A DNA stretch of 64,000 nucleotides from Channa striata (Eukaryota; Chordata; Actinopteri; Anabantiformes; Channidae), in the NCBI GenBank assembly GCA_033026295.1, contig CM065174.1:24107498-24171497 (forward strand), in the 5' to 3' direction. Under the pieces are notes generated by a model, which had not been told where the DNA came from, searched no databases, and saw nothing but the letters and a program-made list of their open reading frames with translations. The position numbers and the translations under genes are program-made. This document shows positions 12,801 through 27,800 of this stretch, in pieces. Position 1 is the stretch's first letter; every line of letters starts with the position of its first letter.

Positions 12801-15800
12801 TACATTTGTTAACATAGGACCTGCATTTTTCTTAGCCCAGCATCATTGCATATTTGCTGATTTTGAAGGAGGAAATGAAAATGTCATACAGTACATTTGT
12901 GAGAGCTGCATACAGTAAACCCCAGCTACGAGATCTCTAAAGTGCTGCGGAGGTGGTAACTCGTGAATTATTCAGTCATTCACTTGTTTTTTGCCCAGTA
13001 TCTTTTAAAAGCAGATGAATATGAGCTCTTTCTGAAGGCTGACTTACATTCTGCCTTCTTAAATTGGTTCCAGCTCTTTGGGACTATTAAAAGGTGATTG
13101 TAAAATCAAAATGATATACCTATTATGATATTTGATGTGTCATCTTTATATGTCTGCCTCAATGGTGAGCCTCTAACAAGGTCATATAAGTGTCATTAGT
13201 CTCCTTCCTGAAATAGGAGAGGTGCATCACTGTCTGGATATAGCTGCTGTTGTTCACTGGTGCACTTCCAGTGCTGCTCAGTGATCATATCATGGTTCAT
13301 TTGAAGCTCTGTCCGGAAGCAGGGAAACAGACAGCACTATCAGATTATGGGGCCATTGTCTCCACTCACATATCTCACTGTGGCTGAATGAAATTCAAGG
13401 TAGCACAACTGCCTTGGTGCAGGCAGGTTTGCATTACAAATTACCCACAAACAAATGTCCTCCCTAATAAAATAGAAGTAGAGCCTCCTCTAAATAGGGT
13501 TTATTTAAAAATCCTCTTCTGTTGCATTGTTTTATACGCAGAACCTTGTTTGTGGTATTTTATCCCTGATTTCTGTCATAACATTCTTAGAAATTTGTAG
13601 TAATTAAAAGTATTTACTTGGTCTTGCTAGTTTTCCTAAATTATTGCATTAAAAGTATTATATTCAATATGAGACTCAGGGCGCTGGTGGTGATGAGCAG
13701 GCAAAAGTAGCAATTATACAGGATTATAGACTGGGGATTAAGCGTTATAGATTTTTCATGGCTGATAAGTTAGCAAAATGCCAGTTGTTGCTGGATATTT
13801 CTGTTAATTTGTGCCAGTTACATTACTAGTTTTCAATTATAAATAGATTGCCTTAATTACGAAACATAAAAATTTGATTTCCCAAACCATTTATGAATGC
13901 TTGTTTGTTTAAATAAAGGTATTTTTAATGTTATTCATGTAAGGTAGAAATCCCTCTGAAGCAGAGTGTTGACAATACGGGTATACTCTTCATAATTTTG
14001 AGAAAATTGAAACTGTTTCTCAAACAATTGACTTAGTGGTTTGAGAGTTAAAAGCCAGATGAAGTTCCTGTTAAACTTGGCCTGATTAAAAAAGGTTAAT
14101 AACTCAGCTCTCTTTGATCAGGACTTAAGCCTTTTAAAGCCTAATTAGGAAAAGTATTTATTTTGAAAATATTCAGAAGGAAAGAAATTGATTAATGGGT
14201 TGTATTGGCAAAACAGTATTCAGGTGTCGACCCAAATGTTTAATGATGCATCAGAAAATCCACAAAGTAAATACAAATGAATGTGCATTTCTTTCCTCTG
14301 CTGTCATACAATAAACCAAAGTTCTGTTGGCCACTATACAGCTGCTCTGCCAACAGCAGGTTTTATTTTCAGATTTCTGGAGAGTGCTGTGATTGACAGC
14401 TGTCCTCTGCCTCCCACTACAACCCTCCTGCCTCCGAACCACAGTACTCCCACCACTGCCATGTTTCTTCTGCTCAGCTTTGTACTTTGATGACAGAAAT
14501 AATATACCAAAGTTTAATACAGCCAACCAACAGCAGTTGAAAGTACCAGAGCTCAAACGGATACCTTCAAATTGCTTTTACCCCGAGAGGCAGCTGATAA
14601 TTTGTAAAAATCCCATGAATGAAGAAAACTATGAACCTTTTACAGGGTTTTAAAATGCACTTAAATTGGAACAGAGAAAGTCCCCCATTGTACAGCTTGA
14701 CGTCATTGAACTGAAGATGGACAAGAGACAAGAAAAGAGACAAGAAAAGACAGTTATGTCAACATTAGCGAGTGAGCGGTGTCTATTGCAGTGCCCCTGA
14801 GAGTTGCAAAGCAGTGGATTGTGCCAACCAGCTCGGAATGCAAATCGAATGTAAATAGACCATTACACTCTCAATGTGAAACCCGTCTAAATCAGATAAA
14901 AAAGCTAGTAAGATGTGCGTGTTCGTGACTGAAGCACATGGCCAGGAGGTATTTTGATAGACATAAATCTCACAAAGTTTTAAAATCCATTTATTTTAAA
15001 AAGGGGGGCACAACCTGTCACATTCAACACATCTTATTGGTACAACTGTGTTAATACATGAGCTAGTTTCATTGTAAAATAATGCTTGCATTATACAAAC
15101 ACAATTTATGATTCACTTACTGAACCTTTAGCAATATATTGTTTTTTTATTTAATAGGAAATGCAGTAATATATTACTGGTTTTGTCAAACCATATGTTG
15201 CACATTTTATACATACATACATACACACACACACATATATATAAAAATTAGTGATATATAATATATATCTATATACATATCACTAACCACTTCATTAACT
15301 CTGTTATGTTGGTTTGACCTTAAATTAAATTTTTCAGTGCCAAGTTGCTGGGATTTCCCCAAATCTTAATGCAGAATACCCTGTGATAGAGTACTACTCT
15401 AGCACTGAGGTGCAAATCTTTTCAGTCTCAGGTTTCCCTCCAGCTGACTGATGACAAACAATGCTTCAAATAAGATTCTTTGTTTTGTATGGCCCCCTAT
15501 TTTTGAAATGCCTTGTAACAATAGTCTACTCATCTGCTCAGTAAAAACAATATCTCACTATGTCTCACACCAAGCATGAACTAAAACCTCATTTGTGTAA
15601 ATGAGTCACTCAGACTTTTTTTGAAATATACTGTAGGCTTCTTTTCAGTTCGCAGAAGTCCCAGTGCTTTTAGCAGCTACTGCACAATTTTCAGGTCTTC
15701 TAATAATCTCATATTTTTTGATAGATGTGTGAATTATTGCTATATTAACACTCATGCATGGTGAAGGCTTATTTCCTTATTTTTCTGTTCAACATTTTAA

Positions 15801-18800
15801 CATGTGAATCGTATGTTTACCAGAACACACTGTGCTGAACATTTGAACGCTTTGATCTCTATGACTATATAAAATTAAATATAGTGTCAGGTTCACTATA
15901 ATGGTAAAAGGTGACCTCACAGTTTTTTTATAACAATTGAGACCTTTACTTTAGTGCATATTATGGTGTTGATGTCTTGCAGCCACACATTAAGCTTGTG
16001 CATGAACACTAGCTATTTACCCAGATCAGGTAAACCGACCACGATCAAACATTTGCTTTATGTGATTGCAAAAAAGCTTATTTTTGCCTCACAAAATCTT
16101 ACCTTGATTCATACTGAGAATCCTGAAGATGATGCAGTAACATTGTAAAATGGCCTTTGGTGTCCTGTGGATAAGCACATTGGGAGAAACTTTTTGTGAC
16201 TCTATGAAGAAACTTTCTGCATTCATACCAACTATGGAGCCTGTTATGAATATAATTTGGATGTGATAACTAGTTGGTCCTGGTTGGCCTGGGTCAGTGC
16301 CAGTCTGGCTCAGTTGGTGCTGACCAGCGCCTGCGGTGTAAAATTTTTGATTTAAAACTCACATCAGCAACTCCTGATCAACTCCAAATCCCTACGTGGG
16401 ATCTACAGTCCCTGTTGTTCTGACCGCCCCATCCAGGTTACCCACCACATTTTAGTTTTTTTTTTTTTGGGTACAAATAAACACACTATAATAAATAAAA
16501 GTTTATTTTAGAACACGTGAGAATTTTTGTTGTTGCAGGATTGGCAGTTGTCTATTCTGTTGTCGACAGTTTATTCAATAAGGTCAGTCATCATTGGATT
16601 CACACCTAGTCTTCAAATGTCTACCATACTTAAGAAAAGACTCTTGAAACTTTCCGTCTTCCTGTTTCCAATTTCATGTGAAAAAGCGGGCTGACAAACT
16701 ATCATGTTTAAGTGACTTCTTAGTTCTACTAATTTGATTTTTCGTTTAAATGGAAGTTGTTTCTCCTCATGGGTGTTTTTACTTAGACTTGTCTGTGTTT
16801 TGTGTGCATTTTAAGACATTTATAGACAAAGATATTAGCTATGTAGTACATTTTTTTGAGGAACATTTTGGTATTTACTCTATACTGGGAAAATGCCATC
16901 CCAGTTGTCTTTTAGCAAATCTGCTGGCACTCCTGTATTAAAGATTTGAAACTTAATGCAATTTATAAATTTGTAGTACTGTACATTGCATTTTGCTTTC
17001 AGAACAATAATGTATCCTTTTTTTTCCTGACAGTTCTGCACATTTACGACATGGTTCAGATTCAACCCAACATATCAGTCCTTATGGCAACAGATTCAGC
17101 AAGCAACATATTTGCATTATAAGAGAAAGGACAAGATGTGAGATTCTCAAGAACCCTTATAATTTTCAATTCCGTAACGCTCCAGAGTGGGCAGAGGTAG
17201 CTGGTTAGGGCGAAAATAAGAGGTGAGTTTAAACATACCATTCGACTGGGTGGTCAACCGAAAAGTAGTTGACTGCCTTCTTTGGCTGCCTTTGTCCAGA
17301 CATTTGCAATTCATAGTGGTCACTGAGAGTGTCCCAGTTTTTCTTCTAGTAAAATATAGCGTGTCCTCAAACATGTTGCTCAAACTAATCCAAATCTGAA
17401 CGTAAGCCTCAACACGTTGTACACAATGACCAACCCCCACCCCTGCTGGTATTTTACAGATTTGGGAAAAAATCCTGCCTTGAACAGGTAGTGCACAATG
17501 GGCTTCAGACTTGTCTCACGGGTGGTTTGGTTTGGACTTGTCTTGTGGACATGTGTTGACTTGGACTTCTCTTGGTCATGGGCATTTTCACTCAATATAT
17601 CTCTTGGGTTTTTTGACTTAGACATCTCATGTTGTGCGTTTGCATGCTGACTTGTTTTTTTTTTTTTACTTTTCATATCTCATAGCTGTTTTCACTCTGA
17701 CTGTCTTTTTCCAACATTTTTTCCCAAAGAGTAATCACAGTTGTTCTAAATTATTTATCATTAGAGCAAATATGCATTGTCCCTAACACAATTCAATTTT
17801 TTATGAAGTCATATTACTATTGGCATTCAACGTGAACCACACAGCAGTTTCATTCATAACATGATCTTGAGCCCACTTTGATCTGCTTTTCAGTCAGTCT
17901 TGAAATTAGCTCGACAGAAAGTCAATTTTGTCCGCATTTAATAGGATTAATATAATGAAGTCATTTAAAAAGTATTGCAAAAGTGCTAAAAAGTGGTTGT
18001 CTTATTGAAGTATGTTTCTGTGTCTAGAAATGTATTATTTCATTTTGTCCTGAAAATATTGCTGTGAAACAGTTGCTCTGAGCAGTTCCCTTCAAAGATA
18101 TCCGTATCAACTTTCAAGCAGCCCTTATTCAGACCCAGCCATGGTGCCTCTGCACATGAACCGACTCTCCATGAACTCCAGTGCATTTTAAACATTCATT
18201 TTCTCTTTCTCAGTTTTTAAGTTGTACTGAGCAAGATGAAATTCATAAACCATGCAGCTGCCTGGTGGGTAGAAAGCAAACTCTGCATCTGCTCCGTAAG
18301 TGCAAATTAAAAGTAAAGTCAGACTGTTCTGTGTTTTCTGTTTACAGCACAGCTACGTCTAGGTGGCTACATTTTAGAAAAGAAGAATGAGTCTTTGTCC
18401 CATGATGCATCTGTCGGTTTCAGCAGGCTTCTCTGTCTCTCTTCCTCTCTCTATACTAAGCACGTGAACACACATATACAAACATGCAACTAATCTGTGA
18501 ACACAGTTGCTGTTTTTATTTAGGTTTTATAAAGGAGGGCACTCAGGGTTGAAAGGATCAAGAACTAATGCAGATTTGATGTGGCATTTAATCTCACGCC
18601 CAATTTGATGTTGACGCTCTGTGTGTGTTTGTGGGTGTGTGGGTGAGTGGCTGTGCACTTCAGTGCTTGGTACTTATTTGTTGCTTTTTGCATGCGCATG
18701 CACTCACGTGTCATCTTCTGGTAAGGAGCTTTTACATGTGTGTGTTCACTGATGTCTGTGCCATCTGTGCATGTACCTTTGCCAATGCAGCAACTGGAGT

Positions 18801-21800
18801 AACTCCAGCAGCCAGTGTCCTCCAGCTCCTGCCGTCTGCCCTCATATTCACTTTGTGTGACAGGGAGCACCTCCATCTTGGACCAGTTTGCTGCTCCATC
18901 CCTCTCCCCCACCCCCATCCCCAACTGCGCTCCAGTAATCCAGTGGGATGACTGAAATCATTGTGAAGGAAAATAGATCTGATGAGGCATTTAATTACAG
19001 GCCTGCGTGGATGTGGCCATTGCTGCTGTTAATGAGTGTTTTCATTTACCACACTGTAAATGCTGATTTTACCCTTTAGTATTTTATAGTTTATATCATT
19101 TATGAAAACAAATATTAGACAGCTCCATTGCATTTTCTTACATTAGTGAGTCTTTATTAGTCTACCAATAACACCTGCTATAATCCACCAACAGAAGCAT
19201 AGTGCATTTTTAAATACAACAGAGAAAGAGTCTAAAATAAAAAAGCGGTACCAATTTTGCTGTGACTCAGGATGACAATGCTGATTTGGAGAAAAACTTC
19301 TACTGCGTGTCATTTTTAGATACATGAAACGAAGAGTGCCTTTTCTTGAAAGGAAAAGCAGCTGAATGTAATCTCTCACATTGTTTTTTGACATGAAGTG
19401 AGATAAAAAGGTAGCTAGCTGGTAGCTAAAAACATATCTTTAGTTTGAAAAGACAAAACCATAATTAAGTGAATAAAGAAAATACGACTTTTCCCATCAA
19501 TATCTTTCCTGCAACGGTTTTATTTTACTCAGTTTGCATTTTAAAGTATTTACCAGTGGTTCAGTCTAAAGCGTCTTGTTCAGCACAAACAAAATTTGCT
19601 TTTACATAAACAGCACTGAACCTTTTTGAAATGTCAAATGTAAATGATGCTGTGCATGTGTTTTGATTTTATCTGCTAGGCTTGGAAAAGTAATGAAAAA
19701 CAGGCAATACTGTAAAACCTTTATTTGCATTGAAATATTTTCATGGGGCATTCATTTAATAATCAGTACCTTTCTTCTCAATCAAGACACAAACAAACAT
19801 CAATGGCTTCTAACAAATGTGCTGTGTGCATATTATTCTATTCTGCTGTGACCTTTATGACATACCATGTTGTATATCAATATCCTGCGTGAGAGAACTG
19901 TCACTAAGAAAGCTGTAACTTTGCAGAATGTATAAATACTGTTTAAGAATATCGTATGATTACCACAGGGTAGATCTACCTGTGTGATGTGTAGGTACTG
20001 TTCAAAAGATACTGTGTTCACTTTACTTAGAGTAAGTAAGCGTACAAAAGTATTACTATCATAGCAAAAGTACTCACTGTTACCACAATGCATTAATGTG
20101 TAAACATGTTGCAACTGTTAAAGTTAGGGTAAACTGTTTTATGTTAATTTATAGACTGATCATAATTTAAATTTTGAAAAGTATATCTGCAGAGTACCAT
20201 GGGCCTGTCATATAAAACTGTTGGTTAAAAATTAAAAATTCGAATATTTCTCAGTGAATTGGTGTGGAGTAGAAGTAACATAAATGAAAGTAAATCAAAA
20301 CTGTATTTACTTCTTTAGTAAACGTACTAACCTTCCACCACTGTGTATTGAATTGTTTGCTGTTTTTTAAACAAGTTAGTTTCTTCTAATTGCATATGAA
20401 GAAGAACAGAACTGGAAACGGCATTTGTTCCAATAAATCATAACACATGACTCGCCCTGGTCTCCCCTAAATTATCCCACTCCATTTTGAACTGTCCAAC
20501 TTTAGGCTTTGCATCTTTAAGTGTAAAATAAGCCCAGTTTTTATGCGTGATCAAGGGCCAGCATTTAACTGGCTCCTTAGAGAAGATAATAATCTTCACT
20601 CTGCAATGTTATCTGTGATTATCTTGCGAGCATGAGTTTTGTCTTGAAGTCGGTATGGCCTTATCATAGCAGTTCTGTTTAATTATATGATACACCTCTT
20701 GTTTTCTCTGTCTTTTTCCATTTTCTTTCAAGTGCTTTATGTGAGCTGGAACAGAGTTGTTAAACCGTGGTTGTGTTCTGTCACGCAACCACAACCTGTT
20801 CAATTGGCTGTTGCTCAGGGTGTGAATTCATTAACCCATGTGAATGTTTTATCTCCGTTAACTCATGAGTGGGTTAACTCAACTTCAACTGATTCCTCAG
20901 AGAGGCGAAAGCCGTATTAATCATTGTTTGATATTAACACTGACTAAATGTCATGCATTCGTCAAAGGGGTCAAAATGATATGCACTGAGACATTAGTCA
21001 TCCACACCAAGTTGCCGTTTTATTCCTCTTAGCTCATTGCCTATGGAAATATGGCCTTAACAAGCGACAGTGACGAATCTAGCCCATTGTCGGGCAGATT
21101 TTAAGTACTTCTCTTGAAGAGAGATTTTGACTCCTTGACTTGTCTATTTTGTGTGTGTGTGTTTGTGTGTGTTCCTGTAGATACTACTTAGTGAGGACCA
21201 CATTTTGTTTTTTTAAACAACAGAGTGAGGACATTTTTGTGAAGTGAGGACATTTTGGCCGTCCTAATTTTGGCCCTAAAAAAGGGATTTTTGAGGGTCA
21301 AGACTGGTTTTTAGGGTTAGAATTAGGTTTTGGTTAGGGTTAGACATTTAGTTGTGATGGTTATGGTTAGAGGAAGGGGCTAGGGATTGCCTTACATCAA
21401 TAAGTGTCCTCACAAGGATAGAGGTACAAACGTGTGTGTGGGCTGGCAGAAGCATGTTCAGTTCAGTACTTCTGATCAAGTATGTGTCTGATAACAAGTT
21501 CCAAATTGTACCAGCACAATCTGGACCATGTGACTCTGCTGAGCAGGTAGTCTAATTTTGGCAGTGGGAGGGGTAGGTTTGGGATTGTGGTCTGCTGTCA
21601 GTAAGAAAGTCCACAAGAATTGAACGCTTGAAAGCTTTTGCTTAAGCACGAAGACAGTAATTAACAATTCACCAATTAGCTCATGTGATTAACACATCGG
21701 TGGATAGGGGACCAAGCGCAGTGCTGATATTACCACTCTTTTGAGATTTTTACTTCTTCAACATATATATACTGATAAGCAAATTACTATATACTTGCAG

Positions 21801-24800
21801 TAAAAACAAGGTGCATGTACAAAGATGAAATTGTAAACTAACATTGAAATCTCGTGTGGGGAAGGAGCAGCTGAGTGCCGCCCACGGTCACAAAGAGCAG
21901 ACAGAGATGAGAGACTGCACCATGAACACCACAACTAAACTTTCAGGTCCTCTAGAATCCTTCTCTTCTCTCTTCAAAAGAAATACACCTGGTTGTGTCA
22001 TTGACGCTAATGCACCCTTAAAATGTTACATTTGCACGTTTTAATTTCCTAGCACGTTTGATTGAAGCGCTCAAGGTATAGCTTGCAGACATGTCTGGAA
22101 GCATTTTTTTTATTAATCCACTAGCCTGAGCGCCGACATCAGTCAATGCCAGTAGATATAAACTTGTCAAAAATCAGCCAAATTTATTGCCTGAAGTTGA
22201 CCAACCGCTCCCTGACGACCCAACAGTGGTGGATGAACGGCTGGGTCTGCCATGGCCCTAAGGCTACATTTACTCCACTAAAGTCAGTCAGGAGAAAAAT
22301 ATTGTGAGATTTTTTTACAGCATTAGGTACTACTAGCTGCAGGTTGTTACAATGCAAAATATAATGGACTAACAAATCACCGTTTCCCACACACTCTTGT
22401 GTCGCTGTATATTTGGCCGCATGTAGACTACTTATTTGTTATTTAAAATGTCAACTGAAAGGTGACTGTAAGTAGGCTACTGTACTGTAGTGTCTATTAT
22501 ATCTTTAGTTAACATTGTTGAATGTTGCAGAAAGAAATAATTTTTACTAAGCCCATATGAAACAGTTAAACCTGAACATTGTAACCTTTAAAAAGTGAAG
22601 GATTTATTAGAGATGATTAGTTTCAGCATGTTTACGCAACTTAGTATTTGATGATTTAAAAATAGTTGTGGCTGCTCTACAAATAACATTTTTAAGGAGA
22701 AATTATTTTTAATCTGGTTCTGAATTTATTTAGTTTTCTCACTGCATTTTGTATTTTAAATTAGTTTTTTAAATAATTCAGACATTTTCAATCAATCAAA
22801 TTTCCATTTAGGTGACCAAATCTGTCTCTTCGTTGTCACCAACATCCTTGGTATCTTAATGTCAGCACAGGCGCCAGCCATTGACATAACCATATTTCAA
22901 CCTCCAATTAGAGGCAGATAAATAGTTTGTTTGATTGTCACTAGGTTTATTGTCATTCTGATATGTAGAATATACCGTTGTAGAATAAATGGGTGTACCT
23001 TTGGATGTACCAAGTAGCAAACTAAAATTTATATTTTATTTAGTATTTATATTTTATTATTTTCTTGCATTGTTTGCACCAAGAGCTCATCCAATGTAAT
23101 TGTATACATATGATATACAGTGACAATAAAGGCTATTGTATTCTATTGTATTCTATTGTATTCTAATCTATTTAAACCTCATAGCAATTACAGAAGTGGT
23201 ATTGTATTCATTCAGTTTTTTATTCAGGCAGTTCTCTTTTTTCTCTGACAGAAACACAGAACCAATAGTGTTAGTGAGTCATCGTTCCACATTAAGTCCG
23301 ACGTAGAAGAGACATTTGATTACTCGTCTGCTGCCTTTATATACGTGGATTTCCAGTAATCAGGTGTCTCAAGTGCATGTAAACTACATTTGCTCATTAC
23401 AAGAAAAAGCTGCTTTTTCTGAGTAACCTGGTTCCTGAAATGGATGTAAACACAGTCCCAGATGAGGGCCAATAAGAAAAGTGGTTGGCAGGTCATTGCA
23501 GGTTTTAACGGTTTGAGATATTTCTTGCTATTTGTGTATGTGTATGGGTATGCACACTAGTAACTAGTTGCTTTGTATGCATAATTGGAGTTGGATCAGA
23601 GCGTGAATAAGCTGTCTGAACACTGAGCAATCTCTGTGGGTTCGGGCAGCTGGAGGACCAATTAGGATTAATGAGTTGGGAAGACAAACGACACAGAAAT
23701 GAGTTGTGAAGAAAGATGCTCATTGTATCCCTGAAGACATCAACAAAAGGCTCTAAACCCTGACTTCATTTTCACCACAAATAACAAACAGCCTTAATCT
23801 CCTCTTAATACTGAGCAGAGTTTTAGCTCTACAAACATTTCCTGGAGCCAGAGCTGGCCCAGAAGCCATTTCACAGCAGGGCCAAAGCTCACATCTGTTC
23901 AGGCTTTCTCAATCAATTTTTTTTTTAGTTAAAACATTTGTATAACACACCAAAATGCAAGAGTTCAACAACAAATACTACCTTAATGAAGCTTGTAATT
24001 TCCAGTTTTTGTCAGGAATGTGTCTTGTATAACTCTAGACATAAAGTTGTAAGAAAATGCATTTGATATCGCTGTTTGTCTTTTGGAGGACAAGAAAGGT
24101 CTAAATTGTCTAAACTGACGGGCCCCTCTTGACATTAGTGACCACAGAGTAATACTAATTTGTATTTTTCAACTTTGAAAAGTGATCTTCCTGCGAGGAT
24201 GTTTACATTCAAAAATGTGTGCTGCTGTTAACACAGATTTTTGCACTTTGATGCTGAGCAGTAAACCACATTCACAGCCCAGACTAACTTGTTAGCCAGG
24301 TATGCCATGTGCAACATTTGTAATAAAATGTGTGTCTAAGCAGCTTTCAGTTGTTGGTTTATTCCAAATTGCCTTCGCAGCTAGAAGTTCTGGGTTAAAA
24401 TCCACTTTAAGCTTCAGTCTTTCTCTGTGGAGTTTGCATGGTCTTTTTATGCGGAGGTTTCCTCTGGGTAATCTGGTTTCCTCCCACAGTTCAAAGACAT
24501 GCATGTTAGATTCACTGGTGACTCTAAATTGTCCACACAGTAGATGTGAATGTAAGTGTGTATGCCTTTCTGTGTTGGCCCTGACATAGACTGGAGACCT
24601 GTCCAGAGGGGCTCCAGTCCCCCATGTTCCTGAACAGGAAAGGCCGTCTGGTATAAAAGATGGATGACTGCTAATGAGTAAATTCCACTGAGTCTATTTT
24701 ATCTAGTCGTTAAAAATAAATGAAATACTGGTATTGTAAAATACTATAAACTATTAATGTTGTATAATAAAATAGTAAAAGAGTTTGGATCCAGTCAATT

Positions 24801-27800
24801 TAGATATCTAGATCAAAAATTCATTAGCTTGATGTTAAAAATTTTATTTCCATCCCACTGACCACAAGACATAAAAATATTAGATCCCAGAATCTCATTA
24901 ATGCTGTAAAAGTCAAAAGCAAAAATTCATCTGTAATTTAAACCTTAAACTTTCTTTACATTGTAAAATTTTAAATGCTGATTCTTTTTGCACATAACTA
25001 ATGCTGCTACAGTAACTGGGTACATTTGATACCATGTTCATTGTTGGTGACATGCTGAAAGTTGAGGGGGTGGTGGCCATTAACGCCACAGTATGAATCG
25101 TATGAAATAAAATGTAAAAAAAAGAAACTAATTGGTGATTTATTAGTATCTTAAATTATTTCATGATTTGTTGTTCATTCTGGTACAGTATAGTACTATT
25201 ATAGTTTTGTAAACAGTATAGTACATCTCTAAAGTAGTATTTATAAAATGTTCAACTTTAGAATGTGTTATATAAGTTGATAATAATAACTCTTCAAATT
25301 AGAATTATAACTACGTTTATTGGAAGCTATTTACATCACACAAAAAATTCATGCAGATTTGCACATTAATGTGAATGAATCCCTAATTTCATTTGTTCCT
25401 TTAGTGTGCCTGACTTCAGTTTAGAGTATGGTTTCCATGCAACTTTATTAAAACAAAATTAAAGAAATTAAACTTTCAAGCTATAAGCAACAAAAATCCA
25501 AATATATGTTTCTGAGGATTTGTGCTGATCTCAAGTTACCGGGTTAGGTTTGAGCGTGTGTGCTTTTGTCCAGCTGAAGACTCCCTGGAACAATGTACAG
25601 TAACACAGGAAAAAGATTATCACTTCTGTTATTGTGAGGACGGAAGTTTGTATCCCCATCCGCCACACACAGCACAATGCTGGCTCAGTATAGTAACGGA
25701 GTTTCTGAGAACAAACACACACCTTGCCAATACAAGCAGAATCACTGACGCAGCTTAGCAACTTAAAAAGCACCTATTTACTCCACCGTGTTGACTCTGT
25801 GTCAGGTATCTCTAAGAACATGCAAATTTAAGAAGCATGTTGATCTGATGAACATATTATAATTCAGTTTATCTTTATTACTTGCGGAGTAGTGCCTACA
25901 AGCTATGAAGCAACAATACAAGCTATGAAGGTTTTGCAATATTTATTTTAAATATACAGAACAAAAATATGTGTACGGAGCAGAAAGTGCTAGCCCGCCT
26001 TACTGCCAATCTATATTTTTATTTAGTCAGCACAAAATTAGATCTTTTCATTTTCTCCAGTTTTTTGGGCTCATACTTTAATGGTTTTAGTGAACGTTCT
26101 GCTACTCTACCTGCTACCCGGTTTTGTAATATCCCAAACATACAGGATTTTTAAAAGCTTGTTTCCACCACAAGAACTAAGTAATTACTAATTGATATTC
26201 GTCTGGTTGGCAGAAATGCTTTGCAGAAGGTATCCAACCCTTTTTTTTACAATAATCAATGACATAAAGCACGAAGCTGGAAAATAAAACAGTACTAAAA
26301 GATTTATGGGGACCTGAAAACTTAAAGTTGTTTATGGTTTCTTTTACTGTAACTATTAGTTCAACACTTTCAAAAAGGATAGTTTATTAATAAGCATACC
26401 TCAATATGGTGGTGGAACACATAACTCAGACAGGAATTCCAACATACTCTTATGATTGGTTTCTAACTCGAGGGTCTCAAGGTTACTTGTAAGTAAAATG
26501 AAGTCTTGTTAATTATACTGACATTTGATTCATCTTTCTGGTTAAATACTGACATGTGCCTGTGTAGTATTCAAACTAGTAGTGAATGTAGAAGTCAGTG
26601 ATTACGTGAAAGAGTCTGAGAACCAATGTCACCATTTAGATAAACTGCGTGCAGCTGACACAAACATCCAGTGTCGCTCTGTCTTTAGATCACAAAGTTT
26701 GGGAACCATGCGAATATGTTCTCTCTCTTCCCAGTGTGTCGGTATGTAGTGCAATGAGATCCCGTGTTTTTACTGTGTGACCTGCCTCATAAATCTGGAT
26801 ATACGTATGCATGTATATCTTCTAGAATGGCCTTGATATGCCTGTCTCCTTGCATGTGTGTGTGTGGGTGGGTGCATGTGTGCCTCTTGCAAGTGTGTGT
26901 GTGTGTGTGTGTTGTCAGATTTGTAAACAGGAAGTGTGAGGATGCATGCAGTCAGAGGACACAGTGCTCTGGGATTTCCCACAGTGACAGAGCTGCTCAG
27001 CTGAAAGAGGCTTCCCGCGAGTGGGTGGTTTGTGTGCCTGTGTTTCCTTTTAGATGGGTGGGCTCACTTGTGGCCGGTGTAAATTCTAAACAGCTGATAA
27101 AATGTATGAGACCGACAGAAAGTTGAGTTACTAGAGTAAAATGTGACAGTGTTTATTCCCTAATCCTAAATTAGCTCTCAGTTTTATTCGCAGCCCGATA
27201 TCTACCCGCTGAAGTTTTGGGCATGTGTGTCTGTGTAATTGGTAGTGTCAGGGCCTGTTTGCACATGTGTTACATTAGCCTGTGGGAGCAGGCGAGGCAA
27301 ATTAAAGTTGAGCAGTTGTCAGAAAAAGAAGGGAGGGGCTCAGAGCATCCCTAATAAGCAGCCATCATCACTGACAACTGCTTCCAAAAGCTCATTACAG
27401 CAGTTCCATGTTTTTATTTCTTTGTTGTTACCACTGTTTCTGTGCATCTTCCACATGACAAAAAAATATATATGTAGAAATACTTCTGATTTACTCTGAC
27501 TTTAATTTCCTTATGTGGAAGTCAACTAACAGCTGCTGTGTGCAGCAGAAGACAGGCAAATGCTGCTAAGACATGCTTTGTTGGGGCCCCCAAGCACATT
27601 CAAACCCCATCAAACTATTGCGTTTTGTGGTCGCACAAGAGCCTCCATGTCCACGGCACAGCTCACACATGCTCATATGTGTGTGGACTTTAGATGCTAA
27701 AAACATTTCTACAACTGGCTTGTAACTTGTGTTCTAAAAGGTGCAAGCGCAGATAAAGAACATGCTACAGTGGTTAGATAAACTAACTCCACTCCCCCAG

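Noticed and set aside
18625..18951. 108-codon plus ORF and its antisense partner
   Set aside because: The reading frame is generated by TG/CA-rich sequence; low-complexity Cys/Val/His-rich translation.
21300..21370. Interstitial telomere-like TTAGGG units
   Set aside because: They are irregular and belong to the common GTGAGGACATTTT fish repeat, not a true telomeric array.
26764..27126. 120-codon plus ORF
   Set aside because: It spans a TG microsatellite (VCVCVCV run), with no splice sites or homology.
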